The position numbers and the translations under genes are program-made. Below are positions 11,708-12,165 of a stretch of 12,165 bases of DNA, piece after piece; the stretch's first letter is position 1, and each line of letters opens with the position of its first letter. Under the pieces are notes generated by a model, which saw nothing but the letters and a program-made list of their open reading frames with translations, did no database searches and was not told the origin of the DNA. The DNA lies in NCBI GenBank assembly GCA_041669745.1, contig JBAYAO010000039.1:1-12165 (forward strand). The letters are read 5' to 3'. This DNA is from JBAZDV01 sp041669745 (GTDB taxonomy: Archaea; Thermoplasmatota; Thermoplasmata; Methanomassiliicoccales; Methanomethylophilaceae).

Positions 11708-12165
11708 ATGACAACAAACATTTGGGACGAGTTCTTCGAAGAATTCGATAGCTTCAACAAGAGGTTTGAGACGCTGTTCTCGGACCTGACCAATAATGGT
11801 GGTAACATCAAAACGTATGGATATACGATGTTTCAGGGACCTGACGGTATCCCACACGTGCATGAATATGGGAACGCGGTCGGAGAACAGACGTTGATTT
11901 CCAGCAACGTCCGCGAACCGCTCACTGACGTGTCTGTCGAGGATGATATCGTAAGGGTAACCGCAGAACTGCCAGGTGTGCAGAAGGACGATATTCAATT
12001 GGAGGGCAAAAAGAATGCTCTGACGATTTATGTCGATACTGCGGCAAGGAAGTTCAGAAAAACTTTGGCCTTGCCCTGCGACGTGGATCCGGACACCGCC
12101 AAAGCGGAATACAACAATGGTATCTTAGAAGTTACCTTTGTCACTTCGGGTTCCAAACCCAATGG
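11708..12165 (+). CDS. hsp20: Small heat-shock protein Hsp20 family (3' end cut by window)
   Basis: The first 152 residues are present. An N-terminal arm (1-70) rich in Phe and acidic residues, WDEFFEEFDSFNKRFETLF (6-24), resembles the disordered oligomerisation arm of small heat-shock proteins. The alpha-crystallin domain begins near 71 (PLTDVSVEDDIVRVTAELPG, 71-90) and includes the hallmark AEYNNGILEVTF (133-144). The C-terminal I-x-I/V tail is outside the window. It should bind unfolding proteins without ATP and hold them for refolding or for Cdc48. The ATG lies 9 nt past the cdc48 stop, with GAGGTGA overlapping that stop, so it is translationally coupled to cdc48. Truncation here is a window effect, not a mutation. 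Confidence 0.93.
   Translation, partial: MTTNIWDEFFEEFDSFNKRFETLFSDLTNNGGNIKTYGYTMFQGPDGIPHVHEYGNAVGEQTLISSNVREPLTDVSVEDDIVRVTAELPGVQKDDIQLEGKKNALTIYVDTAARKFRKTLALPCDVDPDTAKAEYNNGILEVTFVTSGSKPN

Noticed and set aside
1..12165. CRISPR array, tRNA or rRNA gene, insertion sequence
   Set aside because: No regularly spaced repeats, cloverleaf-like segments, rRNA-like stretches, transposase motifs or terminal inverted repeats were seen; gene content is core chromosomal.

Overview
The window looks like chromosomal DNA from an archaeon, most likely a methanogen of the order Methanomassiliicoccales or a close relative within Thermoplasmatota. The evidence is a set of archaea-only information-processing genes: SecE/Sec61-gamma, Spt5, archaeal L11, Gar1, TFB and a two-repeat tRNA-splicing endonuclease. 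GMP synthase is split into two polypeptides, Cdc48/VAT is present, and many genes have BRE/TATA promoters, several giving nearly leaderless transcripts. None of the 14 complete genes ends in TAG, which would suit a pyrrolysine-using methanogen, although the sample is small. The lineage call is inference from gene content; no marker search was possible.

Layout. 1-27 (-): the first nine codons of an unrecognised gene. 247-1772 (-): a secE-spt5-rpl11 operon with an upstream TATA promoter and a strong hairpin/T-tract terminator directly after rpl11. The Spt5 carries an unusual ~120-residue N-terminal beta-rich domain. 2014-2465 (+): a 54-aa unknown protein followed closely by a UPF0147 protein, with their own promoter and terminator. 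2527-4573 (-): a purine block, purE overlapping guaAb (ATP-PPase), then guaAa (amidotransferase) behind its own promoter. 4589-4800 (+): a possible very small transcription unit of unknown nature. 5006-6173 (+): the gar1-tfb pair, ended by a clean terminator. 6232-7281 (-): endA. 7396-8727 (-): a TrpB2-type tryptophan synthase beta chain. 8741-8892: a divergent control region full of dyad symmetries. 8907-12165 (+): a winged-helix/coiled-coil regulator, Cdc48 AAA+ ATPase and a truncated Hsp20 in one operon.

How the genes work together. The first operon couples protein export, transcription elongation and the ribosomal stalk base. The purine block covers AIR carboxylation and the final IMP-branch step XMP to GMP. 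The gar1-tfb pair links H/ACA RNP biogenesis with basal transcription. The most interesting part is the last operon. Its regulator resembles Phr, the Pyrococcus heat-shock repressor, in length and architecture. Phr is known to control its own gene, an AAA+ ATPase gene and hsp20, and here the equivalents of those three targets sit in one operon behind a cluster of GTTAA-type dyads. The divergent trpB2 promoter has its own distinct, 41-bp bipartite palindrome.
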